Positions 50,283-59,166 of a stretch of DNA of 64,000 bases are shown here, in pieces. The first letter of the stretch is position 1. Every line of letters starts with the position of its first letter. Source of the stretch: Chloroflexota bacterium (GTDB taxonomy: Bacteria > Chloroflexota > UBA6077 > JACCZL01). The stretch is taken from the NCBI GenBank assembly GCA_020845495.1, contig JADLFM010000233.1, positions 62,001 through 126,000 of the forward strand. Direction: 5' to 3'. The notes under the pieces are model-generated. The model saw nothing but the letters and a program-made list of their open reading frames with translations, searched no databases and was not told where the DNA came from. Position numbers and translations under genes: made by a program.

Positions 50283-52439
50283 CTACCGTCGCTCGGTGGT
50301 GATGCGCTCGGCGTCGAAGAGGGCTTCGTGCTGCTTGGCGCCCTCGGCCATCAGGTAGTCGCCGACACGGACGTCCGCGCACGCCTTCCTCGCATCACCG
50401 AGCAGGCGCACCTCGGCGTCGCCGTCTCGGTTGGCAATGCTGACGACGTTCTCAGCACAGCGTACGGCTACCACGTTGCCCTCGGTGTGGTCGTCGTCGA
50501 GACCAAGCTGGTTGGTTCGCTCGCGCTGCCGGCGTTGCGCCTCGGTCAGGCGGCGCGGCTCGTCATGGTCGTCGTCGTGACGATGGCCGGCGTCCTCCTC
50601 GGCGGCGCTAGCGGCCTCCGCGCAGCCGGGCAACTGGAATGCGCCGATGCGAGTGTGCCAGTTGCGCGCGCTCGTCGCTGGGTAGTACTCGTTCGTGTAC
50701 CAGAAGGTGCAATCGTCGGCTGGATCGACAGTCAGCATGCTGTAGTCGCCCCAGCGCGACAGGCTGGTCGTCTGGACGCCATGCCCTTCGACGAGCACTC
50801 GCTCCTCACGCGGCAGCAGGCCCGGCGGGTCGCCCGCTGCGCGCCCGACGTAGCGGATCGACGGGAAGACCGTGCGGCTGGCGATGCTGAAGCCGATGGC
50901 CAGATTGCCGAGTCGGTCCATGGCGGCGCTGCCCATCCAGCGATCGTTGTCGTCCGGCGCATAGGTGCCCTGCTGGCGAATGCTCCAGCCGTCCCCCGGC
51001 CGATGACGGACGTCGAACCAACGGACGCCGGCGTGATCGCTGCCGTCCGCGTCAACGGTCAGGTTGGACACCAGCACGTCCTCGCCGTTCAGGTGACGGT
51101 ATTGGAGCCGGTACATCATTCGGTCGGAGAGGGCGTCCAGGCGGGCGCTGGTGCCGGGCTGCGGGATGCAGTCGAGTTGGAAGTTACAGAGGTTCGAGTC
51201 GAAGGGCTCGGTCAGCAGGACGGTCGGCCCGCTCAACGAGATCGACGGCAGAGCACTCCAACTGACTCGCAGCCCGAAGACGGTCAGACGATCGTTCGGC
51301 CAGCCGAAGACGTTATCGTCGGCGGCCATGAAGTAGCCGGGCGTGCCGCGCGGCGGGGCCGGCCCGTCCAGATCGGCCGGCAGGAAGCCGAAGTAGCGGG
51401 TGTCGAGCGTCGACAGATCGACGATGGCGAATCCGGCCGGCTGCCCGCGTAGCATTCGGTCCCGGTCGAACGCTCCGATGAACGCGCCAGCCCCTTCGAG
51501 GGTGGTCTCGCGGTAGGTGTTGGCAGTGTACAGGTACGCATCCGGCCAGACCCCGAGCTTCGGGTAGTCCGGCAGCAGATGGTCGCTGATGCGGAAGGCA
51601 TACCGATAGTACCGGCCTGTTGGATCGCCGGTCTGGGACACGGCGATGCAATGGTAAAACGGCCCAGCCGGGAAATCTGGCAGCGAGAACTGGCTCAGCA
51701 CCCAGCGGTCGGCCAGGTGATCGTACAGCGCGACCCCATCGCCGTCGTCGGTCTCGCACGCCCCACCGAAGCCGGCCCAGGGCGCGCTGCCAGGGAGCGG
51801 ACCGAGTACCCGAGAGCCGTCGCGGGTGTAGACGGCGAGGGTCAGATTGACGAGTTGGAGGTAGTGATGCGGCCCGACGTCGCCCGAGGGATCGGGCGGG
51901 ATCGGGAGCGCGCCGATGGCAGCCTGATTGTCGAGGTTGCTCGATCCCTCGAAGCCGATCGCCAACGGTGCTAACGGCAACCGGCCAGGCACCGCCTGCC
52001 GGACCGGGTCCGCCGCGGCCGGGCGAACGCCCCGAGCGCCCGAACGTGTCGAGCGGGTGCGCCGCGCGAGCGCCCGTGAGTTCACGTGCTGTCGCCCGGC
52101 CGTGCCTTCGAGGCTCGACAGCGGCGGCGAGAGGTCGTTGCGGACCGACTCCCCCGCAGTCGTGGCCGGCTCGGTAGGAGGCGGCTCCGGTGCGCCGGGC
52201 GCCGGGTTCGGCCCCGGACTCGGCGCGGGCTGCGGCCGGCGCCGGCTCGGTGCAAAGACGGCTGGTGAGTCCGTGGGGCGCGCCACGCCGGCCGGGGTTG
52301 CTTCCTCGCGAGCAACCTCGACCAGGGGCCGTGGATCTACGGACTGCGCGCTGGCGGATGAATGACCCGCTGCCGGGAGCAGGCTCAGCAGCAGCAGCGC
52401 GGCGCCTACGAGCGCGTATGGCGCCGAGCGACGGAGCAT
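50283..52439 (-). CDS. large secreted protein of unknown function with DUF5666-like tail
   Basis: A 718-residue exported protein. Signal peptide (ALVGAALLLLSLLPAAGHSSASAQ), a Pro-rich disordered stretch, then a large beta-rich, WD/propeller-like region marked by PPDPSGDVGPHHYLQLVN, ETDDGDGVALYDHLADRWVLSQF, YPKLGVWPDAYLYTANTY and DDNDRWMGSAAMDRLGNLAIGFS. Proteins with the GDVGPxHYxQxVN motif are a recurrent secreted family without known activity. After a His/Asp-rich linker (HRHDDDHDEPRR) the last 65 residues (GNVVAVRCAENVVSI, VRVGDYLMAEG) resemble DUF5666. AAGG lies 6 bases before the ATG at 52439. Confidence 0.75.
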   Translation of the reverse strand: MLRRSAPYALVGAALLLLSLLPAAGHSSASAQSVDPRPLVEVAREEATPAGVARPTDSPAVFAPSRRRPQPAPSPGPNPAPGAPEPPPTEPATTAGESVRNDLSPPLSSLEGTAGRQHVNSRALARRTRSTRSGARGVRPAAADPVRQAVPGRLPLAPLAIGFEGSSNLDNQAAIGALPIPPDPSGDVGPHHYLQLVNLTLAVYTRDGSRVLGPLPGSAPWAGFGGACETDDGDGVALYDHLADRWVLSQFSLPDFPAGPFYHCIAVSQTGDPTGRYYRYAFRISDHLLPDYPKLGVWPDAYLYTANTYRETTLEGAGAFIGAFDRDRMLRGQPAGFAIVDLSTLDTRYFGFLPADLDGPAPPRGTPGYFMAADDNVFGWPNDRLTVFGLRVSWSALPSISLSGPTVLLTEPFDSNLCNFQLDCIPQPGTSARLDALSDRMMYRLQYRHLNGEDVLVSNLTVDADGSDHAGVRWFDVRHRPGDGWSIRQQGTYAPDDNDRWMGSAAMDRLGNLAIGFSIASRTVFPSIRYVGRAAGDPPGLLPREERVLVEGHGVQTTSLSRWGDYSMLTVDPADDCTFWYTNEYYPATSARNWHTRIGAFQLPGCAEAASAAEEDAGHRHDDDHDEPRRLTEAQRRQRERTNQLGLDDDHTEGNVVAVRCAENVVSIANRDGDAEVRLLGDARKACADVRVGDYLMAEGAKQHEALFDAERITTERR

Positions 52440-52626
52440 GATAGGCCTTTCGACACAGGATCGCGCGTGCGGCGGGTGTCCGCGCGGCCTCCGCACGATA
52501 CCGGCCGGCTGTTCCCCCGTCAATCGGGCACACGGCCAGGAATCCCGTCATCTTCAGCGACGTCAGAACGCACCCTCGCCCACCTCTCCCGGCGGGGGTG
52601 AGCGACGGCTACTCCCAGCGAGCCGA

Positions 52627-52677
52627 GGGAGGCCGGCGGGGGCGGGAGGCCGGTGGGGGCGGGAGGCCGGCGGGGAG
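52627..52677. repeat. 17-base G-rich tandem repeat, three copies
   Basis: Three successive 17-base units (52627-52643, 52644-52660, 52661-52677) with consensus GGGAGGCCGGCGGGGGC; the second and third carry single changes, and a partial fourth follows. It lies in the spacer between two minus-strand genes. The G-runs could form quadruplex structures. Probably slippage-generated. Confidence 0.75.
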
Positions 52678-52785
52678 CGGGCGAGGCCGGCCCGAGCGGC
52701 GGCGCGGCGGGTATAACCGCGCCGCCACCTTCGTCTGGACGCGCTGTGCTCCGCGGAAGCGGGCGTCGGTAGGCCGGGCGCGGGG

Positions 52786-54465
52786 TCAGGCGAGGTCGCT
52801 GGCGCGGTAGTACTGCTCGTGCAGGTGCACTAGCGCGGACGGCTCCTTCGCCAGCAGATCCCCGAATCTGACCTCGCGGACGATCTGGGCCGGCAGGGAC
52901 GGGACCAGACACGCCTCGGCCTCGGCACGAGTCGGGAAGGCAATCGTGTGGCCACGGCCATCGTCAATGGCGAACAGCGCGGCGCCGGCCGGTACGAGCG
53001 ATGCCCGGTCGGTCGGGTCGGCCGGCTCGCGGTAGAGCGCCAGCCGCTCCGGCGCCGTATCCATCGCTTCGAGGAACCCGACCAACTTGCCGTGCAGTTC
53101 GGTCGCGACGGCCGGCTCGCGCTCGAACAGGTTGGTCGTTTGACGTGGATCGGCCTGGAGATCGTACAACTCCGGCGCGCCGCCGCCCTGCGCCGGGCAA
53201 ATGTAGGCCCAGCGGCGGGTGGTCAGGGTCAGCGGCTCGCCCTGGGTCTGGAGGCCGGCCGTGCCGTCGAACGCTGCCGCGTCGGGCCGGCGGGTCACGA
53301 TATCGGCCCAGACGTTCGCCGCGCGCGAGTATCGCCCGGACATCGCGTACTCGTGCACGTCGTCCGCGTCGCCTCGGATGAGCGGCCAGAGCGAATGCCC
53401 CTGGACCGTCGCGGGGACCGGGATCTCGAGGAAATCGAGCACGGTCGGCAGCAGGTCCGGGTGCTGAGCCAACCCCTGGACTCGCTTCCCAGCCCCGAGC
53501 CCTTCAGGATGGCGGATCAGCAGGGGGATGTGGGTGGTCTCCTCGTACAACTGCCCGAGCGGGCCGGTCGGCTTGCCCTGCAAGTCGTGCTCGCCAAAGA
53601 GATGGCCGTGGTCGGTAAAGAATAGGATCAGAGTGTTCTCGTCGAGTCCCAGCGTCTCGAGTTGATCGAGGAGCCGGCCGAGCCAGCGGTCTACTAGCGT
53701 GACCTTGGCCGCGTAGGACGCGCGCACGAAATCGTGCTCCTCGGCCGACAGATAGTCCGGACGACCGTAGCGGGGGTAGATGACGCGGTCGCCGTCGAAG
53801 GCGGGGTCGGCGTAGCGAGCCAGATCGTAGGGGGGCGCGTCGAACGGCTCGTGCGGATCCCAGGTGTCAATCCAGAGCACGAAGTCCTCGCGCTGCCAGT
53901 TCTGTTCTAGCCAGTTGATCGCGGTAGCGAACGTCTGGGCGCACATCCAGTCGCGCTCGGAGTGCCGGAACGCCGTATTTCGCAGGTATAGCTCCATCGC
54001 CTGGACGCTCTTCAGCTTGTGCGGCGCAGCCGGCAGGACGGTCCGGATCGGGTCGACGTTGTAGCGGTCGGCGTGGTGGCCGCGCAGGAAGTCCCAGCCG
54101 GCGAAGCCGCGCGTGTAGTTGTACGAGTCGACCGCCAGCATCGGCGTGTCGAAGATCATGACCGGGGTGTAGCCGCGAGTCCGGACGATCTCGGACAGGA
54201 TCACGTCGCCCGGTTCGAGTGGCTGCCAGCCACGGTGCGGGAAACCGTAGCGCCCAGTGAACAGATCGCAGCGGTTCGGGACGGTCGGGTAGGAACTGAT
54301 GTAGAAGCGGTCGAACAGGGCTGACTCGGCGGCCAGCCGGTCCAGGTTCGGGGTGTGGATGAACGGCTCGCCGGCGTGGCCGGGCCGCTGCCAGGGCGAC
54401 GGCTCGCCGTAGGCCGCCAGATGATCGCGGCGGTAGCTGTCGCTCATGATGAAGATGACGTTCAC
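52786..54465 (-). CDS. sulfatase-family (alkaline phosphatase superfamily) hydrolase
   Basis: A 559-residue enzyme. NVIFIMSDSYRRDHLAAYG supplies the first metal-site aspartate, TPNLDRLAAESALFDRFYIS is a typical sulfatase block, and LILFFTDHGHLFGEHDLQGK gives the second metal site. The formylglycine motif (C/S)xPxR appears as TVPNR in SYPTVPNRCDLFTGRYG, with Thr where Cys or Ser should be. It may therefore be a phosphodiesterase or phosphatase-like member using Thr, or not a true sulfatase. The GTG at 54465 has GGAGG 4 bases upstream and overlaps the LacI stop as GTGA. No signal peptide, so it is probably cytoplasmic. Confidence 0.85.
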   Translation of the reverse strand: MNVIFIMSDSYRRDHLAAYGEPSPWQRPGHAGEPFIHTPNLDRLAAESALFDRFYISSYPTVPNRCDLFTGRYGFPHRGWQPLEPGDVILSEIVRTRGYTPVMIFDTPMLAVDSYNYTRGFAGWDFLRGHHADRYNVDPIRTVLPAAPHKLKSVQAMELYLRNTAFRHSERDWMCAQTFATAINWLEQNWQREDFVLWIDTWDPHEPFDAPPYDLARYADPAFDGDRVIYPRYGRPDYLSAEEHDFVRASYAAKVTLVDRWLGRLLDQLETLGLDENTLILFFTDHGHLFGEHDLQGKPTGPLGQLYEETTHIPLLIRHPEGLGAGKRVQGLAQHPDLLPTVLDFLEIPVPATVQGHSLWPLIRGDADDVHEYAMSGRYSRAANVWADIVTRRPDAAAFDGTAGLQTQGEPLTLTTRRWAYICPAQGGGAPELYDLQADPRQTTNLFEREPAVATELHGKLVGFLEAMDTAPERLALYREPADPTDRASLVPAGAALFAIDDGRGHTIAFPTRAEAEACLVPSLPAQIVREVRFGDLLAKEPSALVHLHEQYYRASDLA

Positions 54466-55556
54466 GGTGCCTCCGATTGGGGCTGAAGACCTGGACGGCC
54501 TGGTTGACCTGGACGGCCTGTTTGACCCGCTGGCCTGGACGCCGGCGCGGCGACAAGGTGCGCGTCGCACGACCCGCCGACGATGAGCTCCGCGCGCAAC
54601 ACGACCGTCCGGGGCGGCTGCGTCGATGCGCCGCTCAGCCGTTCCAGTAAGAACTCACCGAGCGTCTCGGCGATGGCCGGTTCGGGAATGCGGACGTAGG
54701 TCAGCGGCGGCGTCGTCAGTCGCGCGATCGAGTCGGTCGCCATGCCGACGACCGCCAGATCGTCCGGCATCCGGACGCCGCGCTCGTTGAGCGCGGCCAC
54801 GGCACCCATCGTGTGGCTTCGGTTAGAGATGACCAGCCCGGTCAGTTGAGGTGTGCTCTCCAGAAGCTCGGACGTCAGGCGCTCGCCCATCTCCGTTCCA
54901 TGCCGACCAGATCGGACGAGGGCCGGGTCCGGCTCGATGCCGAAGGCTCGCAGCGCGCGCTGCCAGCCCTCCACGGCCTGCCGGCGCGGCGCGAGCGCGC
55001 GGTCGCCGACCAGCAGGCCGATCCGGCGGTGACCCAGCCTCGCCAGATGGGCGGTGGCGTCGGAGGCTGCCTGGGCATGGTCCCAGTCGACTAGATCGGT
55101 CTCGAGGCCGTGGATGGTGCGTTCCAGCAGCACCACGCTCGTCCCGCCCTCCACCAGCCGTAGGTAGTGTCGAGCGTCGCCGCCGGCCGACTGGCTGACC
55201 AGTCCGGCCAGTCGATAGTGGGAGAGTGCATCGAGGTAGCGTTCCTCGCGGCCCGGGTCTTCCTCGGTGTCGACGACGAAGCTGGCGTAGCCGGCCTGCT
55301 CCAGTCGGTGCTGGAGCGCCTGGATCATCCCTGCCACCGGACGGCTCAGATCCTCGAAGAGCAGCCCGACGACGGGCGAGCGGCCGGTCCTCAGACCGAT
55401 GGCAAGCGGGTTGCGCCGATAGCCGAGCCGCTCGGCGGTGTCGAGCACCCGCCGCCGTACTTCCTCACGGACCGGCGCATGGCCGGTGAAGACGTTCGAG
55501 ACGGTGGTCGGCGCCACGCCGGCCGCCCGGGCGACGTCCTTGACGGTCACCGGCAC
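54462..55556 (-). CDS. LacI-family transcriptional regulator
   Basis: A 364-residue repressor: helix-turn-helix VTVKDVARAAGVAPTTVSNVF, hinge NPLAIGLRTGRS, then the effector-binding domain (VVGLLFEDLSRPVAGM, DDLAVVGMATDSIARLTTPPLTYV). The C-terminus ends with a Gly/Pro/Arg repeat-like tail (TGRPGQPGRPGLQ). The GTG at 55556 has GGGAGA 7 bases upstream; the longer frame to 55790 runs through the 15-base repeats and the operator. It is coupled to the sulfatase gene downstream and divergent from the hydroxyacid dehydrogenase. Two copies of one palindrome (55715 and 58665) are its likely operators. Confidence 0.9.
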   Translation of the reverse strand: MPVTVKDVARAAGVAPTTVSNVFTGHAPVREEVRRRVLDTAERLGYRRNPLAIGLRTGRSPVVGLLFEDLSRPVAGMIQALQHRLEQAGYASFVVDTEEDPGREERYLDALSHYRLAGLVSQSAGGDARHYLRLVEGGTSVVLLERTIHGLETDLVDWDHAQAASDATAHLARLGHRRIGLLVGDRALAPRRQAVEGWQRALRAFGIEPDPALVRSGRHGTEMGERLTSELLESTPQLTGLVISNRSHTMGAVAALNERGVRMPDDLAVVGMATDSIARLTTPPLTYVRIPEPAIAETLGEFLLERLSGASTQPPRTVVLRAELIVGGSCDAHLVAAPASRPAGQTGRPGQPGRPGLQPQSEAP

Positions 55557-55620
55557 GCCTGGATCTCCCACCACTGGACGGCCGAGCCTGGCGCTGCTGG
55601 ACGGGCCGGCGTCAGACCTG

Positions 55621-55665
55621 GTGCAGTCAAGCTCAGTGCAGTCAAGCCCGGTGCAATCACGTCCA
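55621..55665. repeat. 15-base tandem repeat, three copies
   Basis: Units at 55621-55635, 55636-55650 and 55651-55665 share GTGCARTCAMG; the third is the most diverged. It is in the leader between the LacI gene and its operator. On the minus strand it could be read as a Cys-Thr-x-Leu-Asp repeat, but I consider it untranslated. Confidence 0.7.
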
Positions 55666-55714
55666 AGATAATCAGGCGCATGGCTGTCGAATCCAGGGGA
55701 TCGTCCACAAGGGA

Positions 55715-55731
55715 CTTGTAACGTTGCAAGC
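55715..55731. promoter_or_regulatory. LacI operator, copy 1
   Basis: CTTGTAACGTTGCAAGC, a near-perfect palindrome centred on AACGTT. The same 17 bases occur in reverse at 58665-58681. It lies between the divergent LacI/sulfatase and hydroxyacid dehydrogenase genes. Confidence 0.85.
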
Positions 55732-55784
55732 CTACGTGGTACACGGACCGCTGTCAACCTGTCTGAGCCATGGGGGCGTAGCGC

Positions 55785-56765
55785 ATGCACGACGAACCGA
55801 CCATCTTGCTCGCTAGCGCCGTGGCGGCGTCCGCGCTGGACGAGCTGCGGTCACAGGTGAGCCTGCCCTGCCGCTGGATCGCGGCGACTGAGGACGATCT
55901 CGGGCCGTTCCAGGCGGCCCTGCCGACCGCCGATATTCTGATCACCAACAAGTTCCTCCCCGCCTGGGCGCCGTTCGCCGGCCGCCTGCGGCTGCTGCAA
56001 TTGAATTCGGCCGGCTACGATGCGGTCGCCTTCGATGCGCTGCCCGCCGGCTGCCGCGTTGCCAACGTCTTCGGTCACGAGCGGGCCATCGCCGAGATGG
56101 TGATACTCCAACTGCTGGCGCTCACCCGACGGCTCCTCCCGCGTGACCGCGCCCTGCGCGAAGGCAGGTGGCTATCGGATGGCTTCGACGACGAGTTGGC
56201 CGGCAAGACCCTGGCGATCCTCGGCTTCGGCTCGGTCGGCCGGGCGGTTGGGGCGCTGGCCCGAGCGTTCGACATGCGCGTGGCCGCGACGAAGCGCCGA
56301 CCCGATCCCGAGCTTGCGCGCCGGGCCGGCCTCGACTTCCTCGGCGGAAGTGGGGATCTGCCACGACTGCTCGCGGAGGCCGATGCGTTGGTCGTCGCCA
56401 TCCCGCTCGACGAGCAGACGCGCGGCCTGATCGGCGCGCGTGAGCTGGCGATGATGAAGCGCGGCGCGTACCTGCTCAACATCGCACGCGGTCCGATCGT
56501 CGATGAGGCCGCGCTCTACCGGGCGTTGTCGACGGGCCAGCTCGGTGGGGCCGCGCTCGACGTCTGGTATCGCTATCCGGACGGCGCCGGCCCGACACCA
56601 CCCGCCACCCTCCCGTTCCATGCGCTCGACAATGTGGTGATGACACCGCACATCGCCGGCGTGACGACCGGCACCTTCCGGCGGCGCTGGCAGATGGCGG
56701 CCGCGAACATAGAGCGCTTCCTGAAGGGCGAGCCGCTCGCGAACCAGATCTACCCGTCGGCCTGA
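55785..56765 (+). CDS. D-isomer-specific 2-hydroxyacid dehydrogenase
   Basis: A 326-residue NAD-dependent enzyme. The Rossmann motif is LAILGFGSVGRAVG (about 141-154); the catalytic Arg lies in LNIARGPIVDEAAL; the usual Glu and His regions are GGAALDVWYRYP and VVMTPHIAGVT. The GAALDV(F/W) region has Trp-Tyr-Arg-Tyr in place of the common FxxEP glutamate, so substrate handling may differ. It is controlled by the divergent LacI regulator through the operator at 55715. Likely role: reduction or oxidation of a 2-keto/2-hydroxy acid in a regulon with the sulfatase-fold enzyme and a binding protein. Confidence 0.88.
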   Translation: MHDEPTILLASAVAASALDELRSQVSLPCRWIAATEDDLGPFQAALPTADILITNKFLPAWAPFAGRLRLLQLNSAGYDAVAFDALPAGCRVANVFGHERAIAEMVILQLLALTRRLLPRDRALREGRWLSDGFDDELAGKTLAILGFGSVGRAVGALARAFDMRVAATKRRPDPELARRAGLDFLGGSGDLPRLLAEADALVVAIPLDEQTRGLIGARELAMMKRGAYLLNIARGPIVDEAALYRALSTGQLGGAALDVWYRYPDGAGPTPPATLPFHALDNVVMTPHIAGVTTGTFRRRWQMAAANIERFLKGEPLANQIYPSA

Positions 56766-56875
56766 ACAGCAGGCCTGTCCGTCGACTCGGACGGGGTATA
56801 TGCCCCCGCGAGCGGCCCGCCCGGGCGACCAGTCTCCCCTGGCCCCCTGAGCGGATGGCCCCTCACCTATGCGCG

Positions 56876-58630
56876 CTATCGGTCCAGCCAGACGCGCCCC
56901 ATGTAGGGCATGTTGTCGAGCGTGTAGGTGAAATCCTTGACCTCCTGCTTGGTGACGAAGGTGCGGAGCTCGTAGCCGATCGGGCAGACCGCACATTCAT
57001 CGAGCACCAGCTCCTGAAGCTTGCGGTAGATCGGTATGCGTTTCTCACGGTCGAGCGTGGTGGCGCCTTCCTCGATCAGACGGCTGTACTCCGGCGACTC
57101 GAAGCCGGTCGGGGAGCCCTTGGGGAAGAAGGCGATAGACGCGCCGTACAGGGTGCCGGGATCCTTGTGGGAGCGGCCGTAGGTGTGGGTCACCATGTCG
57201 AAGTCGCCCTTGTTCCAGCGGGTGTTCCAGGTGGCCGGTTCGACGTTGTCGATCTTGATCCGCAGTCCAATCTGCGCGAGGTCGCTCTGGAGGATCTGGG
57301 CAAGCTCGCTGAACTCCGGGTTACGCTGGAAGCTCGTCAGTAGCGGGACTTCGACGTCCTTCACCCCGGCCTCGTTCAGCAGTGACCGAGCCTTGTCGAG
57401 ATCGAAGGGATAGGCGCTCTCCAGATCCTTGAAGTAGGCCCAGGAGTGGGGCGGGAAGGCGAGCACCGTCGGCTCGACCTGACCGAGCAGGGCGGTCTCT
57501 ACGAACCGCTTGCGATTGATGGCGTAATTGACCGCCTGACGGACCTTCTTGTTGTCGAAGGGCGGACGGTCGACGCGCATCTGGATGTTGAAGTAGACCG
57601 CGCCCAGAGCGCCCGGGTAGGTGACCAGATTCGGGTTCTGCTTGAGCCGTACGTACTCACGGAGCGGCGGCCGCCAGATGGCGTCGACCTGGCCGGTCTC
57701 CATGAACGCCACCAGACTCTGCGAGTCGGGGATCACCCGGTAGTTGATGTCGTCGACGTACGGGCGCCCGCTCTCCCAATACTTGTCGTGCCGGACGACG
57801 TGCTGACCCTCGTTCGGCTTCCACCAGTCGACCTTGAACGGCCCGGTACCATTGGCCTGCTCGTTGTTCTGGGGCCAGACCGCCTTGTCGACGATCATGA
57901 TCCAATCGAGCGCGTCGAAGATGCCGGGATTGGGCTTCTTGAAGTGCAGCACCAGGCTGTATTTGTCCGGCGTGTCGACCTTCTCGATCGACTGCGCCAG
58001 CGACCGCACGTTGGCGGTGTTCTTAGGGTCGAGCACCAGTTCCATCGTGTCGGCGAAATCCTGAGCCACGAACTCCCGTCCGCTGTGGAACTGGACGCCC
58101 TGACGCAGCTTGATCTGAAGCTGAGTACCGTCGCCGCTGAACTGCCACGACTCGGCCAGCTCCGGCTGCGGATCGAGCGTGTCGTTGTAGTAGATCAGGG
58201 CGTTGAACACAGCCCGGATCCAGGGGTAATGGCCGGGATGCTGGTTGAGCGGGTTCCAGGCCAGATTGTCGACGGGGTTGCCGAAGGTGAAGGTGCCGCC
58301 GGACTTCGGGGCCGGCTTCGCCTGAGCGGCCGGCTTCGCCGTGGCAGCCGGCTGCGACTGGGGCGCAGTCGTCGGCTGGGGTGCCGGAGCCGATGCGGGC
58401 GCTGAGGTCGCCCCTGCCGCTGCACCCGGGGCCGGCTTGGCGGGCGCGGCTGGCTGCTGTGCTGGCGTCGGCGCGGCCGGCTTTGCCGGTGGCGTGGTCG
58501 CCTTCGGGGCCGGGGTAGGTGACGGGGCGATCGGCGCACAGGCGGCGAGGAGGGTCGCCGCGCTCGCACCAAGTCCAAGTTTCACGATCGTGCGTCGACT
58601 GAGCCGAGATCGCTCGTTCGTCGCCAGCAT
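56876..58630 (-). CDS. family 5 (peptide/oligosaccharide-type) ABC solute-binding lipoprotein
   Basis: A 584-residue lipoprotein. Twin-arginine-like LSRRTIVKLGLGAS and a lipobox ending LLAAC, then a Pro/Ala/Thr-rich linker of about 85 residues, then an SBP_bac_5 domain (GTFTFGNPVDNLAWNPLNQHPG; LAESWQFSGDGTQLQIKLRQGVQFHSGREF; DKARSLLNEAGVKD). No permease or ATPase gene is adjacent, so its transporter must be elsewhere. GGAGGGAGAGG precedes the ATG at 58630. Its promoter carries the second copy of the LacI operator, tying it to the dehydrogenase and sulfatase-fold genes. Confidence 0.88.
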   Translation of the reverse strand: MLATNERSRLSRRTIVKLGLGASAATLLAACAPIAPSPTPAPKATTPPAKPAAPTPAQQPAAPAKPAPGAAAGATSAPASAPAPQPTTAPQSQPAATAKPAAQAKPAPKSGGTFTFGNPVDNLAWNPLNQHPGHYPWIRAVFNALIYYNDTLDPQPELAESWQFSGDGTQLQIKLRQGVQFHSGREFVAQDFADTMELVLDPKNTANVRSLAQSIEKVDTPDKYSLVLHFKKPNPGIFDALDWIMIVDKAVWPQNNEQANGTGPFKVDWWKPNEGQHVVRHDKYWESGRPYVDDINYRVIPDSQSLVAFMETGQVDAIWRPPLREYVRLKQNPNLVTYPGALGAVYFNIQMRVDRPPFDNKKVRQAVNYAINRKRFVETALLGQVEPTVLAFPPHSWAYFKDLESAYPFDLDKARSLLNEAGVKDVEVPLLTSFQRNPEFSELAQILQSDLAQIGLRIKIDNVEPATWNTRWNKGDFDMVTHTYGRSHKDPGTLYGASIAFFPKGSPTGFESPEYSRLIEEGATTLDREKRIPIYRKLQELVLDECAVCPIGYELRTFVTKQEVKDFTYTLDNMPYMGRVWLDR

Positions 58631-58664
58631 TGGCCTCTCCCTCCGGGCAGGCACCCGCGTCAGA

Positions 58665-58681
58665 GCTTGCAACGTTACAAG
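58665..58681. promoter_or_regulatory. LacI operator, copy 2
   Basis: The exact reverse complement of 55715-55731, 35 bases upstream of the solute-binding protein start. Two identical 17-base palindromes in one locus support a shared regulator. Confidence 0.85.
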
Positions 58682-58717
58682 CGGGAGTGTAGAAGTCCTC
58701 TCCGACCCTGTCAAGCG

Positions 58718-58860
58718 CCCTCACTCGCCACTCGCCCCAGCGAGTTCTCAGCACTCAGTCATCAATTCTCAGGAGATGACTGGCTGCCGTGGCTCACTTC
58801 TGATGACTCACGTCTGAGAACTGAATGCTGACGGCCGATCGCTCGCCACTCGCGAATCCT
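58718..58860. repeat. degenerate intergenic repeat region
   Basis: Contains CACTCGCCACTCGCC, GAGTTCTCAGCACTCAG and the inverted TCTGAGAACTGAATGCTGA, resembling sequences at 29360-29470 and 33551-33578. No gene was recognised in 58631-59166. A 62-codon frame at 58898-59086 has no ribosome binding site and is not called. Confidence 0.4.
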
Positions 58861-59166
58861 CGTCTGGCACAGCCCTTCTGTCGATGATTCTCGCGAGATG
58901 ATCGACGACGCGCGTGTGGCCCGTATCGCTGCCCTCTACCGTGTCGGGACGAGCACGGAGGGTCAGCACGCGTCGCCGAGACGCTCGACGAGTGCGGACG
59001 TGCAACGTGCGCGCGCCTGGCGCGCTGCCCTGGCAAAGTCGATGGCGGAGCAGGCCCGGCGTCGAGCGCGGCAGTCCAGCCAGTAGCGCCGGCCCACGGG
59101 GACAACCCGGCAACATTGAGACGAACCGGCATCTACATGCCTGGACGTCTCGTGTAGCATGATCTC

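Noticed and set aside
52627..52690. Short repeat array as CRISPR
   Set aside because: The units are contiguous, G-rich and without spacers, and there are no cas genes.
58898..59086. 62-codon plus-strand frame
   Set aside because: No ribosome binding site, Arg/Ala-rich composition as expected of chance frames in high-GC DNA, and no family resemblance.
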